A program made the translations under genes and the position numbers. A model generated the notes under the pieces. It worked only from the letters and a program-made list of their open reading frames with translations, was not told the DNA's origin and did no database searches. From positions 310,001-374,000 of the forward strand of contig JANQSA010000001.1 of NCBI GenBank assembly GCA_028284285.1: DNA of 64,000 nt. Direction: 5' to 3'. This stretch comes from Croceivirga sp. (GTDB lineage: Bacteria > Bacteroidota > Bacteroidia > Flavobacteriales > Flavobacteriaceae). Below, in pieces: positions 33,817-42,120 of the stretch. Numbering within the stretch: the first letter of the stretch is position 1; every line of letters begins with the position of its first letter.

Positions 33817-33844
33817 CAAAGTTATATAGAATAATTCTAAATAA
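33817..33844 (-). promoter_or_regulatory. Fur-type box 8 and -7 element of the candidate small RNA
   Basis: Plus strand TTATATAGAAT-A-ATTCTAAATAA at 33822-33844; its core TAGAAT-A-ATTCTA is perfectly symmetric, the best dyad of the set. On the minus strand the -7 element TAACTTTG (33824-33817) abuts it. guaB, 94 bases away on the other strand, has its own promoter at 33907. Confidence 0.75.
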
Positions 33845-33906
33845 AAATATAAAACTTGCTTTTCCAGGCTAAAATAGGTAAAAGTAACGAATGGCGTATT
33901 TTGTGG

Positions 33907-33914
33907 TATATTTG
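33907..33914 (+). promoter_or_regulatory. -7 element of guaB
   Basis: TATATTTG, 23 bases before the ATG at 33938. Confidence 0.65.
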
Positions 33915-33937
33915 CACGCAATTAATCCGTAATTGCA

Positions 33938-35410
33938 ATGGAATTCCACCAAAATAAGATTGTAGGAGAAGGGTTGACCTATGACGACGTACTTTTGGTC
34001 CCCGGTTTCTCGGAAGTGCTTCCCAGAGAAGTGAATATCACCTCCAGATTCACCCGTAACATAACCATTAACGTGCCCGTAGTTTCTGCGGCTATGGATA
34101 CCGTTACAGAATCCCAGATGGCCATTGCCATGGCCAGGGAAGGGGGCATTGGGGTGTTACACAAAAATATGACCATTGAGCAGCAGGCCAACAAGGTGCG
34201 AAAGGTAAAACGAGCCGAAAGCGGGATGATCATGGATCCGGTTACCCTGCCTTTGGATGCGATTGTACGGGATGCCAAGGCCAGTATGAAAGAGCACAGC
34301 ATTGGAGGAATACCCATTGTGAATGGCAGCGGAAAGCTCAAAGGCATTGTCACCAATCGCGACCTTCGGTTTGAGCGAAACAATGACCGCCCCATCACAG
34401 AGGTAATGACTTCTGAACATTTGGTCACGGCAGGAGTAGGGACTACCCTTGCGGAAGCAGAAGACATCTTACAAGCCAACAAGATTGAAAAACTACCGGT
34501 AGTGGATGAGGACTACAAATTAGTAGGGCTCATTACTTTCAGGGATATCACCAAATTAACACAAAAGCCCATTGCTAACAAGGACCGATACGGACGCCTG
34601 CGGGTGGCTGCTGCCATAGGCGTAACACGGGATGGCGTGGAGCGAGCCGGTGCGTTGGTAAAAGCCGGGGTAGATGCCATTGTGATTGATACGGCGCATG
34701 GCCATACGAAGGGTGTGGTCAATGCCTTGAAAGAAGTGAAGGCAGCCTATTCGGATTTAGACGTTATTGTGGGCAATATTGCTACGGCCGCTGCCGCCCG
34801 ATATCTGGTAGAAGCCGGTGCTGATGCCGTAAAGGTAGGTATTGGTCCGGGCTCTATTTGTACAACACGGGTAGTAGCGGGAGTAGGGTTTCCCCAGTTT
34901 TCCGCTGTTTTGGAGGTGGCTTCCGCGATAAAAGGAAGCAACGTGCCGGTAATTGCCGACGGTGGAGTCCGGTATACCGGGGATATTCCTAAAGCCATCG
35001 CTGCAGGCGCAGATACTGTGATGTTGGGCTCCCTCCTTGCTGGTACCAAAGAATCCCCGGGAGAAACGATCATTTATGAAGGTCGGAAGTTTAAAAGCTA
35101 TCGTGGCATGGGTTCCGTAGAAGCCATGAAAGAAGGCAGTAAAGACCGCTACTTCCAGGATGTGGAAGACGATATTAAAAAGCTGGTGCCCGAGGGTATT
35201 GTAGGGCGTGTCCCATACAAGGGGGATCTGTATGAGAGTATGCATCAGTTTATCGGGGGCTTGCGCGCCGGTATGGGATACTGCGGGGCAAAAGATATTG
35301 CGACCTTACAGGAGACAGGACGGTTTGTCAAAATCACCTCCAGCGGGATCCATGAAAGCCACCCCCATAATGTAACGATTACTAAGGAAAGCCCGAATTA
35401 TAGTCGGTAA
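33938..35410 (+). CDS. guaB: IMP dehydrogenase
   Basis: Oxidises IMP to XMP with NAD+, the committed step of GMP synthesis. 490 residues, full length. N-terminal [21 protein letters not shown], two CBS domains (about residues 95-210, [15 protein letters not shown] and [11 protein letters not shown]), [10 protein letters not shown], and the catalytic loop [17 protein letters not shown] with the active-site Cys; the flap region has [10 protein letters not shown] and the [10 protein letters not shown] end of the family. Promoter at 33907. Confidence 0.96.
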   Translation: MEFHQNKIVGEGLTYDDVLLVPGFSEVLPREVNITSRFTRNITINVPVVSAAMDTVTESQMAIAMAREGGIGVLHKNMTIEQQANKVRKVKRAESGMIMDPVTLPLDAIVRDAKASMKEHSIGGIPIVNGSGKLKGIVTNRDLRFERNNDRPITEVMTSEHLVTAGVGTTLAEAEDILQANKIEKLPVVDEDYKLVGLITFRDITKLTQKPIANKDRYGRLRVAAAIGVTRDGVERAGALVKAGVDAIVIDTAHGHTKGVVNALKEVKAAYSDLDVIVGNIATAAAARYLVEAGADAVKVGIGPGSICTTRVVAGVGFPQFSAVLEVASAIKGSNVPVIADGGVRYTGDIPKAIAAGADTVMLGSLLAGTKESPGETIIYEGRKFKSYRGMGSVEAMKEGSKDRYFQDVEDDIKKLVPEGIVGRVPYKGDLYESMHQFIGGLRAGMGYCGAKDIATLQETGRFVKITSSGIHESHPHNVTITKESPNYSR

Positions 35411-35413
35411 TTA

Positions 35414-36166
35414 ATGCCTTTAGAAAAACCATTTAAGCGTACGGTTCGCCAATTAGTTGACGGCTCCTATGCAAACAGCGGAAATGGACAATACGTTCAG
35501 CATCATCTCTACTGTTCAAATCCTGCTAATCATCTAAGAGCTTTTGAAATTCTGATAAAAGACTTTATAAATCTCTTAGATTATGTTGAACCAAGTGATA
35601 CTAATTTAAATACCTACTCTTTTAGAATTCATGAGTTGTTAATAAGAACTTGTGTGGAAATAGAGTCTAGTTTTTATGCGATATTATCTGAAAATGGATA
35701 TGTCAAAAACGGAAATTGGACAATTATCGATTACAGGAAAATTGAAGCTAGCCACCACCTTTCTTCATATGAAGTCAGAATCCCTCTTTGGAAAGGAGAT
35801 TTTTGGCTGAGAAAACCGTTTGAAAATTGGAAAAAAAATGAAAGCCTGACATGGTTTAATGCTTATAACAAAGCAAAACATGAAAGGCATAGAAATTTTC
35901 AATTATCGAATTTTAAAAATTTAACAGATTCCATATGTGGATTAGCAGCTGTAATTGCCTCTCAGTTTATGGGATATAGCGCAAATGCCCAAGATGTTTT
36001 CTTAAGTCTTGGTGGTCCGAAAGACGGGATGGACGAAATTATTGGAAATTTTTTTAGAGTAAAGTATCCGCGAGACTGGGAGGATCATGAAAAATACTCT
36101 TTCACTTGGGAAAACCTAAAGTTAACAGAACTGCCGGTTGCCAACTTTGATTATAACTCACTTTAA
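35414..36166 (+). CDS. AT-rich hypothetical protein
   Basis: 250 residues, mostly helical and aromatic-rich, no signal peptide or membrane segment. Not recognised. WFNAYNKAKHERHRNF (about 155-170) has the Asn-x2-Lys-His-x-Arg character seen in some HEPN-like and abortive-infection accessory proteins, and RTCVEIESSFYAILSENGY also looks like that group; this is a weak resemblance. Base composition is clearly more AT-rich than guaB, 3 bases upstream. A likely recent insertion behind guaB; it has no partner toxin or nuclease gene beside it. Confidence 0.55.
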   Translation: MPLEKPFKRTVRQLVDGSYANSGNGQYVQHHLYCSNPANHLRAFEILIKDFINLLDYVEPSDTNLNTYSFRIHELLIRTCVEIESSFYAILSENGYVKNGNWTIIDYRKIEASHHLSSYEVRIPLWKGDFWLRKPFENWKKNESLTWFNAYNKAKHERHRNFQLSNFKNLTDSICGLAAVIASQFMGYSANAQDVFLSLGGPKDGMDEIIGNFFRVKYPRDWEDHEKYSFTWENLKLTELPVANFDYNSL

Positions 36167-36177
36167 GGTATTAGTAA

Positions 36178-36687
36178 TCACTTCCCTGCGCCGGAATAAC
36201 TATTCCAATCCTGATTCTCATAAATATCATCCCCAAAATAACGGGCGATCTTCAGGAAAGGCTTTGCTTTTTGATAGCCCGGAACAGGAGACAACATTTT
36301 CAGGTTTTCATCCAGAAATACCACGGTCGGATAGCTTAATCTATTCTGCAATAGTGCAGCGGCTAACTCGTGATAGCCTCTGCGCCCGGAGGGCACAAAT
36401 TTGAAGGTTCGTCCGTCAAACTCTATGGGGTCTTTGCCCTCGGCATCAAATTTTACCATGTAAAAGTTTTCCTGCATGTATTGCGCCACCTCCGGATTTT
36501 GAAAAGTATCCTTGTCCATTTTCTTACACCAGCCACACCAATCCGTGTACACATCCACAAATACCTTCTTGGTATTGCCTTCGTTTTTGGTCAGGGCAAC
36601 GGCCTCTTCCCAGCTGAGCCATTGAATATCCTGTGCACTGATGGAAAGCGTAAAGAGCAGGCAAATGGAAAGTAGTAACGTTCGCAT
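36178..36687 (-). CDS. Exported thioredoxin-fold protein
   Basis: 169 residues. Signal peptide ending SISAQ, then a thioredoxin domain with VFVDVYTDWCGWCKKMDKDTF (redox motif C-G-W-C), YMVKFDAEGKDP and cis-Pro segment YPTVVFLDE. Periplasmic disulfide reductase of the DUF255/thioredoxin_7 kind. Substrate unknown; own unit, 61 bases from lysA. Confidence 0.85.
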   Translation of the reverse strand: MRTLLLSICLLFTLSISAQDIQWLSWEEAVALTKNEGNTKKVFVDVYTDWCGWCKKMDKDTFQNPEVAQYMQENFYMVKFDAEGKDPIEFDGRTFKFVPSGRRGYHELAAALLQNRLSYPTVVFLDENLKMLSPVPGYQKAKPFLKIARYFGDDIYENQDWNSYSGAGK

Positions 36688-36748
36688 GATATGAGTTTTG
36701 AGGTTTTAGTCCTAAGACTACTTCAAAACTAACGAAAATTATGCCATT

Positions 36749-37990
36749 TTATTTCCCGGTAACCGATTCCGGAACCGCTTCAAACAAAGCGGAGGTGTCC
36801 ACTTGATTTTTCAGGATGTCATCAAAGGTCTCCCGTTCACGGATCAAATGTGCTTTCCCTTTATACCAAAGTACTTCTGCCGGGCGATAGCGGGAATTGT
36901 AGTTACTGGCCATGGTAAAACAGTAAGCGCCTGCATTCCTGAAGGTAAGGATATCCCCCTCGGTGATTTCTCGTATACGTCGGTTACTGCCAAAAGTATC
37001 CGTTTCGCAGATATAACCTACAATGGAATAATAGCGTTCCCTGCCGGTGGGATTGGAGATATTTATAATTTCATGTTTGGCTCCATACAACATCGGTCGT
37101 ATCAAATGATTGAAACCGGAATCTACCTGGGCAAAAACCGTAGAGGTGGTTTGCTTTACCACATTTACTTTAGTTAGGAAATATCCGGCTTCACTCACTA
37201 GAAATTTGCCGGGTTCAAAAGTCAGGGTTAGGGATTTACCGTACTCTTTACAAAAGGCGTTAAACCGTTTTGAAAGCTTTTTACCCAGCTCTTCCACATT
37301 GGTTTGGATATCTCCCTTTTTGTAAGGGACCTTAAAACCACTGCCAAAATCAATGAACTCCAGGTGCTTAAAGTGCTTTGCAGTCTCAAAAAGGATCTCG
37401 GAGGCATAGAGAAAAACATCAATATCCAAAATGTCGCTCCCCGTATGCATATGAATGCCGTTTACCCGCATATCTGTTAGTTCGACAATACGCAGCAAAT
37501 GGGGGATTTGGTGAATACTAATGCCAAATTTGGAATCAATATGACCTACGGAAATATTGGAATTCCCCCCAGCCATTACGTGTGGATTAATTCGGATACA
37601 AACCGGAATATCCGGATGTTTGTTGCCAAATTGCTCCAAGATGGAAAGATTATCAATATTGATTTGTACACCCAGGGCAGCCGCTTCTTCAATTTCCTCC
37701 AAAGAGACCCCGTTGGGGGTATAAATAATGGATTCAGGTGAAAACCCGGCCAACAATCCCAGTTTTACCTCTTGTATGGATACGGTATCCAAACCGCTTC
37801 CCAGACTGTTCATCAAACGAAGAATGGAAAGATTGGAAAGCGCTTTGGCGGCATAGTTGAGCCTTAGATGCTCCACCTGGTCGAAGGCCCGGGTCAACTT
37901 GTGATATTGGGAGGTAATTTTATCCGCGTCGTAGACATAGACCGGAGCTCCAAAAGTGTTTGCAATTTCTAGTAAAGAGGTGGCTTCCAT
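36749..37990 (-). CDS. lysA: Diaminopimelate decarboxylase
   Basis: PLP enzyme making L-lysine from meso-diaminopimelate. 413 residues, alanine-racemase-like barrel. PLP lysine in LNYAAKALSN (about residue 48), HMHTGSDI, FIDFGSGF, FEPGKFLVSEAG with the phosphate loop, and GYICETDTFG containing the Cys-Glu-x-Asp substrate motif (usually CESGD). A -7 element TAGCTTTG lies at 38013-38006 on its strand. dapD of the same pathway is at 59644, not linked. Confidence 0.93.
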   Translation of the reverse strand: MEATSLLEIANTFGAPVYVYDADKITSQYHKLTRAFDQVEHLRLNYAAKALSNLSILRLMNSLGSGLDTVSIQEVKLGLLAGFSPESIIYTPNGVSLEEIEEAAALGVQINIDNLSILEQFGNKHPDIPVCIRINPHVMAGGNSNISVGHIDSKFGISIHQIPHLLRIVELTDMRVNGIHMHTGSDILDIDVFLYASEILFETAKHFKHLEFIDFGSGFKVPYKKGDIQTNVEELGKKLSKRFNAFCKEYGKSLTLTFEPGKFLVSEAGYFLTKVNVVKQTTSTVFAQVDSGFNHLIRPMLYGAKHEIINISNPTGRERYYSIVGYICETDTFGSNRRIREITEGDILTFRNAGAYCFTMASNYNSRYRPAEVLWYKGKAHLIRERETFDDILKNQVDTSALFEAVPESVTGK

Positions 37991-38005
37991 ACCTTATTTT
38001 TTTAC

Positions 38006-38013
38006 CAAAGCTA
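38006..38013 (-). promoter_or_regulatory. -7 element of lysA
   Basis: Minus strand TAGCTTTG, 15 bases before the ATG at 37990. Confidence 0.6.
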
Positions 38014-38144
38014 AAAGAATGGGCCGTGGTGCACAAGATTTGGCCTGCAAATTATATAATTACAACATAATGTTACAAAAATAACAATTGAATTCAGTTG
38101 TACGGTATTACTTCTGGCCGTATTTTTAACGAAAATCGCATGCT

Positions 38145-38786
38145 ATGAAATTACCTTTGTTTCCCCTGCGAACGGTTTTTTTTCCCGGAGAAACCGTTCC
38201 ACTTCACATTTTTGAGGAACGTTACAAGCAGCTTATCCAGGATTGTCGGGATGATGCCATTACCTTTGGGATCCCGGTTTACATTAATGATACCATAGAA
38301 TATGGCACCGAAGTACAGTTGGTAGAGGTGGTGAATACCTATGAAAGCGGTGAAATGGACGTGGTTTGTATAGCCCGGCAAGTCTTTAAGGTGCTTACTT
38401 TTGATAATGAAATGGAAGGTAAGCTATACGCAGGAGGTATTGTTGAATTCCTGGAGTCCGATAACGATGCTGATCTCACATTCCGAAAAGAAGTATTCCA
38501 AAAACTAAAAGAATTGTACGATCTAATGGCGGTACAGTTCCCGCCGACCACTTTGGATCAGTTTAACAGTTACGCCTTTGCCCATAAGATGGGACTTTCT
38601 TTTGAACAGGAATACGATTTGTTGCAGCTCACTAACGAAACGGAACGGCTGGGCTATATTGCGGAGCATTTGGATACCACCATAGCCGTACTGAAACAAA
38701 TTAACAAAACGAAAGCGGTTATTGAAATGAATGGCCACTTTAAGAATTTTGATCCTCTGGATTTCAAGGATTTTAAGGTGAATTAA
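38145..38786 (+). CDS. Lon N-terminal (substrate-binding) domain protein
   Basis: 213 residues consisting of a stand-alone LON-N domain: LPLFPLRTVFFPGETVPLHIFEERYKQLI, then VQLVEVVNTYESGEMDVVCIARQVFKV, followed by a helical part. No AAA+ or Ser-Lys protease domain. Stand-alone members may deliver or bind substrates; exact role unknown. Its own unit, 95 bases before sucC. Confidence 0.88.
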   Translation: MKLPLFPLRTVFFPGETVPLHIFEERYKQLIQDCRDDAITFGIPVYINDTIEYGTEVQLVEVVNTYESGEMDVVCIARQVFKVLTFDNEMEGKLYAGGIVEFLESDNDADLTFRKEVFQKLKELYDLMAVQFPPTTLDQFNSYAFAHKMGLSFEQEYDLLQLTNETERLGYIAEHLDTTIAVLKQINKTKAVIEMNGHFKNFDPLDFKDFKVN

Positions 38787-38848
38787 TGTGTTTTGGAAGA
38801 CCTGCCGCAAATCTTTGTCTATAATTATTATTTGAAGAGGCGGTTTTC

Positions 38849-38856
38849 TATTTTTG
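38849..38856 (+). promoter_or_regulatory. -7 element of sucC
   Basis: TATTTTTG with an upstream TTTG (38831-38834) at plausible -33 distance; 25 bases before the ATG. Confidence 0.6.
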
Positions 38857-38881
38857 TGGGCAAAATTAACGGAACATACTT

Positions 38882-40075
38882 ATGAATCTTCACGAATATC
38901 AGGGAAAAGAGATATTGGCAAGTTTTGGAGTGCGGGTGCAGCGCGGAATTGTTGCGCACAACGCCAAGGAAGCAGTAGAAGCTGCTAAACAATTGACACA
39001 GGAAACAGGAACGGGTTGGCATGTCATAAAAGCGCAGATTCATGCCGGTGGTCGCGGAAAAGGCGGAGGCGTTAAATTGGCCAAAAACCTCAAGGAGGTA
39101 GAAGAACTTGCCGGAAGTATCATTGGAATGCACCTGGTAACCCCGCAAACCCCTGCGGAGGGTAAAAAGGTACATCAGGTTTTGGTGACAGAGGATGTCT
39201 ATTATCCCGGGGATACTGAAACCAGTGAGTTTTACATGTCTGTTTTGTTGAATCGGGCCAAAGGTCGAAATATGATCATGTATTCTACTGAGGGAGGAAT
39301 GGATATTGAAGAAGTAGCGGAGAAAACCCCTGATTTAATTTTTACCGAAGAGATCAATCCTGCTACAGGGTTATTGCCTTTTCAGGCCCGTAAAATTGCT
39401 TTTAACCTGGGATTATCAGGAACAGCTTTTAAGGAAATGGTGCGATTTGTATCGGCCTTGTACAAGGCCTACGAGGGAAGTGATGCCAACCTTTTTGAAA
39501 TTAACCCGGTGTTAAAAACTTCTGACGACAAAATCATGGCGGTAGACGCCAAGGTAACTATAGATGATAACGCTTTATATCGCAGAAAATCCTATGCTGA
39601 GATGCGGGATCTTAGAGAAGAGAGCCCTATTGAAGTGGAAGCCAGAGCGGTAGGGCTTAACTATGTAGATCTGGACGGAAATGTAGGTTGCATGGTGAAC
39701 GGAGCAGGTTTGGCTATGGCTACCATGGATCTGATCAAAATGGCCGGGGGAGAACCTGCCAACTTTCTGGATGTAGGAGGAACTGCGGATGCAAAAAGGG
39801 TAGAAGAGGCCTTCAGGATTATTTTAAAAGATCCCAATGTAAAAGCCATATTGGTGAATATTTTTGGTGGAATTGTACGCTGCGATCGGGTGGCCCAGGG
39901 AATTGTGGATGCCTATAAGAATATGGGCGATGCTATCCAGGTGCCCATAATTGTAAGATTACAGGGAACCAATGCCGAGTTGGCCAAAGAGATCATTGAT
40001 AGTTCAGGCCTTGCGGTCCATTCTGCAGTGCTGTTTCAAGAGGCAGCGGACAAAGTAAAAGAGTTGGTCGGATAA
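38882..40075 (+). CDS. sucC: Succinyl-CoA ligase (ADP-forming), beta subunit
   Basis: TCA-cycle enzyme converting succinyl-CoA to succinate with ATP formation, together with SucD, which is not in this window. 397 residues, full length. ATP-grasp start MNLHEYQGKEILASFGV, KAQIHAGGRGKGGGVKLAK nucleotide loop, LFEINPVLKTSDDKIMAVDAKV metal site, and the C-terminal VNGAGLAMATMDLIKMAGGEPANFLDVGG and VNIFGGIVRCD. A terminator follows at 40097. Confidence 0.96.
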   Translation: MNLHEYQGKEILASFGVRVQRGIVAHNAKEAVEAAKQLTQETGTGWHVIKAQIHAGGRGKGGGVKLAKNLKEVEELAGSIIGMHLVTPQTPAEGKKVHQVLVTEDVYYPGDTETSEFYMSVLLNRAKGRNMIMYSTEGGMDIEEVAEKTPDLIFTEEINPATGLLPFQARKIAFNLGLSGTAFKEMVRFVSALYKAYEGSDANLFEINPVLKTSDDKIMAVDAKVTIDDNALYRRKSYAEMRDLREESPIEVEARAVGLNYVDLDGNVGCMVNGAGLAMATMDLIKMAGGEPANFLDVGGTADAKRVEEAFRIILKDPNVKAILVNIFGGIVRCDRVAQGIVDAYKNMGDAIQVPIIVRLQGTNAELAKEIIDSSGLAVHSAVLFQEAADKVKELVG

Positions 40076-40096
40076 TTTTTCCAAAAGAAACAAAGC

Positions 40097-40124
40097 AAAA
40101 AGGGGCTCCAGGGACCCCTTTTTT
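40097..40124 (+). terminator. Intrinsic terminator of sucC
   Basis: AAAAAGGGG / CCCCTTTTTT around a 9-base loop, 21 bases after the sucC stop. Confidence 0.85.
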
Positions 40125-40269
40125 ATTTCCTTACCGGAGACATCATATTGCAGCGCAAAGACATATTAAAAATGCGTTAAAAAAGTACTATAGGTGTAAC
40201 CTCTTGTCACCTGCTACCGTCCTTAGAGAAAATCATCAATCAGAGTATTCATCTTTAAAACAGACAGTC

Positions 40270-40605
40270 ATGACAAGAAAAAGCATGTTAACATTATGTG
40301 CCGCGTTATTTTCAGTCGCGGTAATGGTCGCTAATGTACCGGTAGAAAAGCGTTCGGAATCCACTATCACGGAGCAACTTCGGAAATTACTATCGCACAA
40401 TTCCATTTCTGTGGATAAGCTTGATGTAAAGGCAAGGGTTTTATTTAGGGTCAATGCACAAGGGCGTATCGAAATCCTTAAGGTCGCTTCCGAAAGAAGG
40501 GATTTAAAATGGTTCATTAAAAGAAAGCTGGAGGGCAAGAGGATTGCCGTGAGAGATGAGGTTTTCGGAGAAGAATTTGTTTTTAATGTGAGGGTGACCT
40601 CATGA
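40270..40605 (+). CDS. Small exported protein, paralogue of the gene at 41008
   Basis: 111 residues from ATG at 40270 (MTRKSMLTLCAALFSVAVMVANVP, signal peptide). The mature part has ITEQLRKLLSHNSISV then ARVLFRVNAQGRIEILKV, a charged helix and FVFNVRVTS. The beta-turn-beta strand pattern with N-G-x-I resembles the TonB C-terminal fold, but it is too short and divergent to assign. Same layout as the gene 400 bases downstream. Upstream ATG of the open frame (40204) would bury the signal peptide. Terminator at 40625. Confidence 0.7.
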   Translation: MTRKSMLTLCAALFSVAVMVANVPVEKRSESTITEQLRKLLSHNSISVDKLDVKARVLFRVNAQGRIEILKVASERRDLKWFIKRKLEGKRIAVRDEVFGEEFVFNVRVTS

Positions 40606-40624
40606 ACACGTTTTTTGGGTTAGG

Positions 40625-40657
40625 GAAAAGGGTAATGTTTTACTAACATTGCCCTTT
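40625..40657 (+). terminator. Intrinsic terminator after the first small exported protein
   Basis: AAAAGGGTAATGTT / AACATTGCCCTTTTTT, a long stem with one mismatch and a T-run. Confidence 0.85.
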
Positions 40658-41007
40658 TTTACTTTCTTCACGGAATTCCTTTAGCCAATGGGAATCCTGG
40701 ATTTTTTCCTTTCGATTGATACCGTTTGGCTTAGCCTTAGGGTAATCTACAAGAATATCCTCAAAAGCGGGAGTACAGTTTTAACGATCGGCAGGTTTTA
40801 GGAAAAAGTTATCAATCTTAAATCTGGATTAAATTCCCGGCAAGGGGTTTTAGATACCCGTATTCCATAATAGTTTTGCACTGACAAATGAAAAGAGGAA
40901 GGTTCCTTAAATAATGTTAAAACCCATATTTGATGTAACATTCTCAATTTTCATGCGTCTTTTAGGCATATTCATCAATTTCATCAATCTCAAAAAACGA
41001 ATGTATC
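40658..41007. other. 350-base intergenic region
   Basis: No ORF, no strong hairpin and no known motif found. The distal part presumably holds the promoter of the gene at 41008; no clear TAnnTTTG was located. Confidence 0.5.
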
Positions 41008-41340
41008 ATGAGAAAAATTAGTTTAGTTTTCATGGCTGCGGCTTTGCTGGTAGCCGGAACAGTTACCGCCAACACCATTGAACCTGCCAACCCCGCAAAG
41101 ACCCTTTCCAGCCAAATTCACAAAATGTTGGATAAAAATTCCTTTAATGTGGAGGACGATATTATCGCGGAGGTCAGATTTACTATTAACAAAGAAAGCG
41201 AGATTGTAGTGCTATCCGTAGATACGGAAAACGCAGTTTTAGAAGTTTTCGTAAAACAAAGACTGAACTATAAGCATGTAGAACTGGAAAACGTAAAAGA
41301 AGGGAAGCTTTACACCATCCCTGTACGAATTACAGCGTAA
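41008..41340 (+). CDS. Small exported protein, paralogue of the gene at 40270
   Basis: 110 residues; signal peptide MRKISLVFMAAALLVAGTVTA. The mature part aligns by eye to the upstream paralogue: TLSSQIHKMLDKNSFNV, AEVRFTINKESEIVVLSV, a helix (VKQRLNYKHVEL) and YTIPVRITA. Function unknown; likely periplasmic. Monocistronic: its own terminator follows at 41367. Confidence 0.72.
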   Translation: MRKISLVFMAAALLVAGTVTANTIEPANPAKTLSSQIHKMLDKNSFNVEDDIIAEVRFTINKESEIVVLSVDTENAVLEVFVKQRLNYKHVELENVKEGKLYTIPVRITA

Positions 41341-41366
41341 AAAACTGTAGTTATTTGAATTAGTCC

Positions 41367-41397
41367 AAAATCCTGGAAAAACCTTCCAGGATTTTTT
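41367..41397 (+). terminator. Intrinsic terminator after the second small exported protein
   Basis: AAAATCCTGGAA / TTCCAGGATTTTTT, 12-bp stem, T-run. Confidence 0.88.
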
Positions 41398-41494
41398 GTT
41401 TTCTATTCTTATCTACTTCAAGAAAACCCATTGGAAACAAGGGACAAAGTACTTTTTTGTCACCAACCCCGTTGGGAAATACTAAAAACAAGAC

Positions 41495-41515
41495 ATTTAG
41501 TCAGTATTACTAAAT
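41495..41515. promoter_or_regulatory. Inverted repeat upstream of hsp20
   Basis: ATTTAGT - 7 bases - ACTAAAT, perfect 7-bp arms, 85-105 bases before the hsp20 ATG. Position fits an activator or repressor site; it differs from the Fur-type box in its core and spacer. Confidence 0.4.
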
Positions 41516-41599
41516 AAAAAAGCGCCAAAAAGGCATATTTTTATAATGGTACATATTTTGTCTGATGTATGGTGAGTTTAACATAAAAAATTAATCACC

Positions 41600-42022
41600 A
41601 TGTTAGTAAAAAGAAACAATTTTATACTTCCCAATGTAATGGACGAGTTCTTCAAGCCGGATTGGTTTGGTGGAATGAACACTTCTCTTGCTACTCTTCC
41701 CAAAGTAAACATCAAGGAAGGCGAAAAAGATTTTTCACTGGAATTGGCCATCCCTGGTTTTAAAAAAGAAGATTTTAACATAGAAATAGACAACGATGTC
41801 CTTACTATTTCATCTGAAGTAAAAAGGGAGGAAGAAACGGAAAAAGAAAATTATACCCGCAGGGAGTTCTCAATGTCTTCTTTTAAAAGAGCTTTCACTT
41901 TACCGGAAACAGTGGATGCAGATAGCATTAACGCCGTTTACGAGGGGGGCATTTTAAAGTTGACCCTTCCCAAAAGGGAAGAAGCGTTACCAAAACCCAA
42001 ACGTTTAATTGAGATTGGATAA
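41600..42022 (+). CDS. Small heat-shock protein (Hsp20/alpha-crystallin)
   Basis: 140 residues; ATP-independent holdase chaperone of the cytosol. Alpha-crystallin domain from about residue 35: PKVNIKEGEKDFSLELAIPGFKKEDFNIEI, DVLTISSEVKREEE, RREFSMSSFKRAFTLPETVDAD, closing with the A-x-x-x-n-G-I-L-x-x-x-L-P motif YEGGILKLTLPK, then a short C-terminal tail. Single-gene unit with a shared terminator at 42092. Confidence 0.93.
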   Translation: MLVKRNNFILPNVMDEFFKPDWFGGMNTSLATLPKVNIKEGEKDFSLELAIPGFKKEDFNIEIDNDVLTISSEVKREEETEKENYTRREFSMSSFKRAFTLPETVDADSINAVYEGGILKLTLPKREEALPKPKRLIEIG

Positions 42023-42091
42023 TATATGAAGATATCATGGAGTCGTTCTGACTCATTTCATGATGGTTGGTTTGTTTAGTTGGTTAGTTAG

Positions 42092-42119
42092 AAAAGCCCC
42101 GCATCTTTGCGGGGCTTTT
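42092..42119. terminator. Bidirectional terminator between hsp20 and uvrB
   Basis: AAAAGCCCCGC-ATCTTT-GCGGGGCTTTT, 11-bp perfect stem, directly before the end of uvrB and after hsp20. Confidence 0.9.
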
Positions 42120-42120
42120 C

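Noticed and set aside
34757-35245. 162-codon minus-strand ORF within guaB
   Set aside because: Antisense shadow of a highly conserved enzyme gene.
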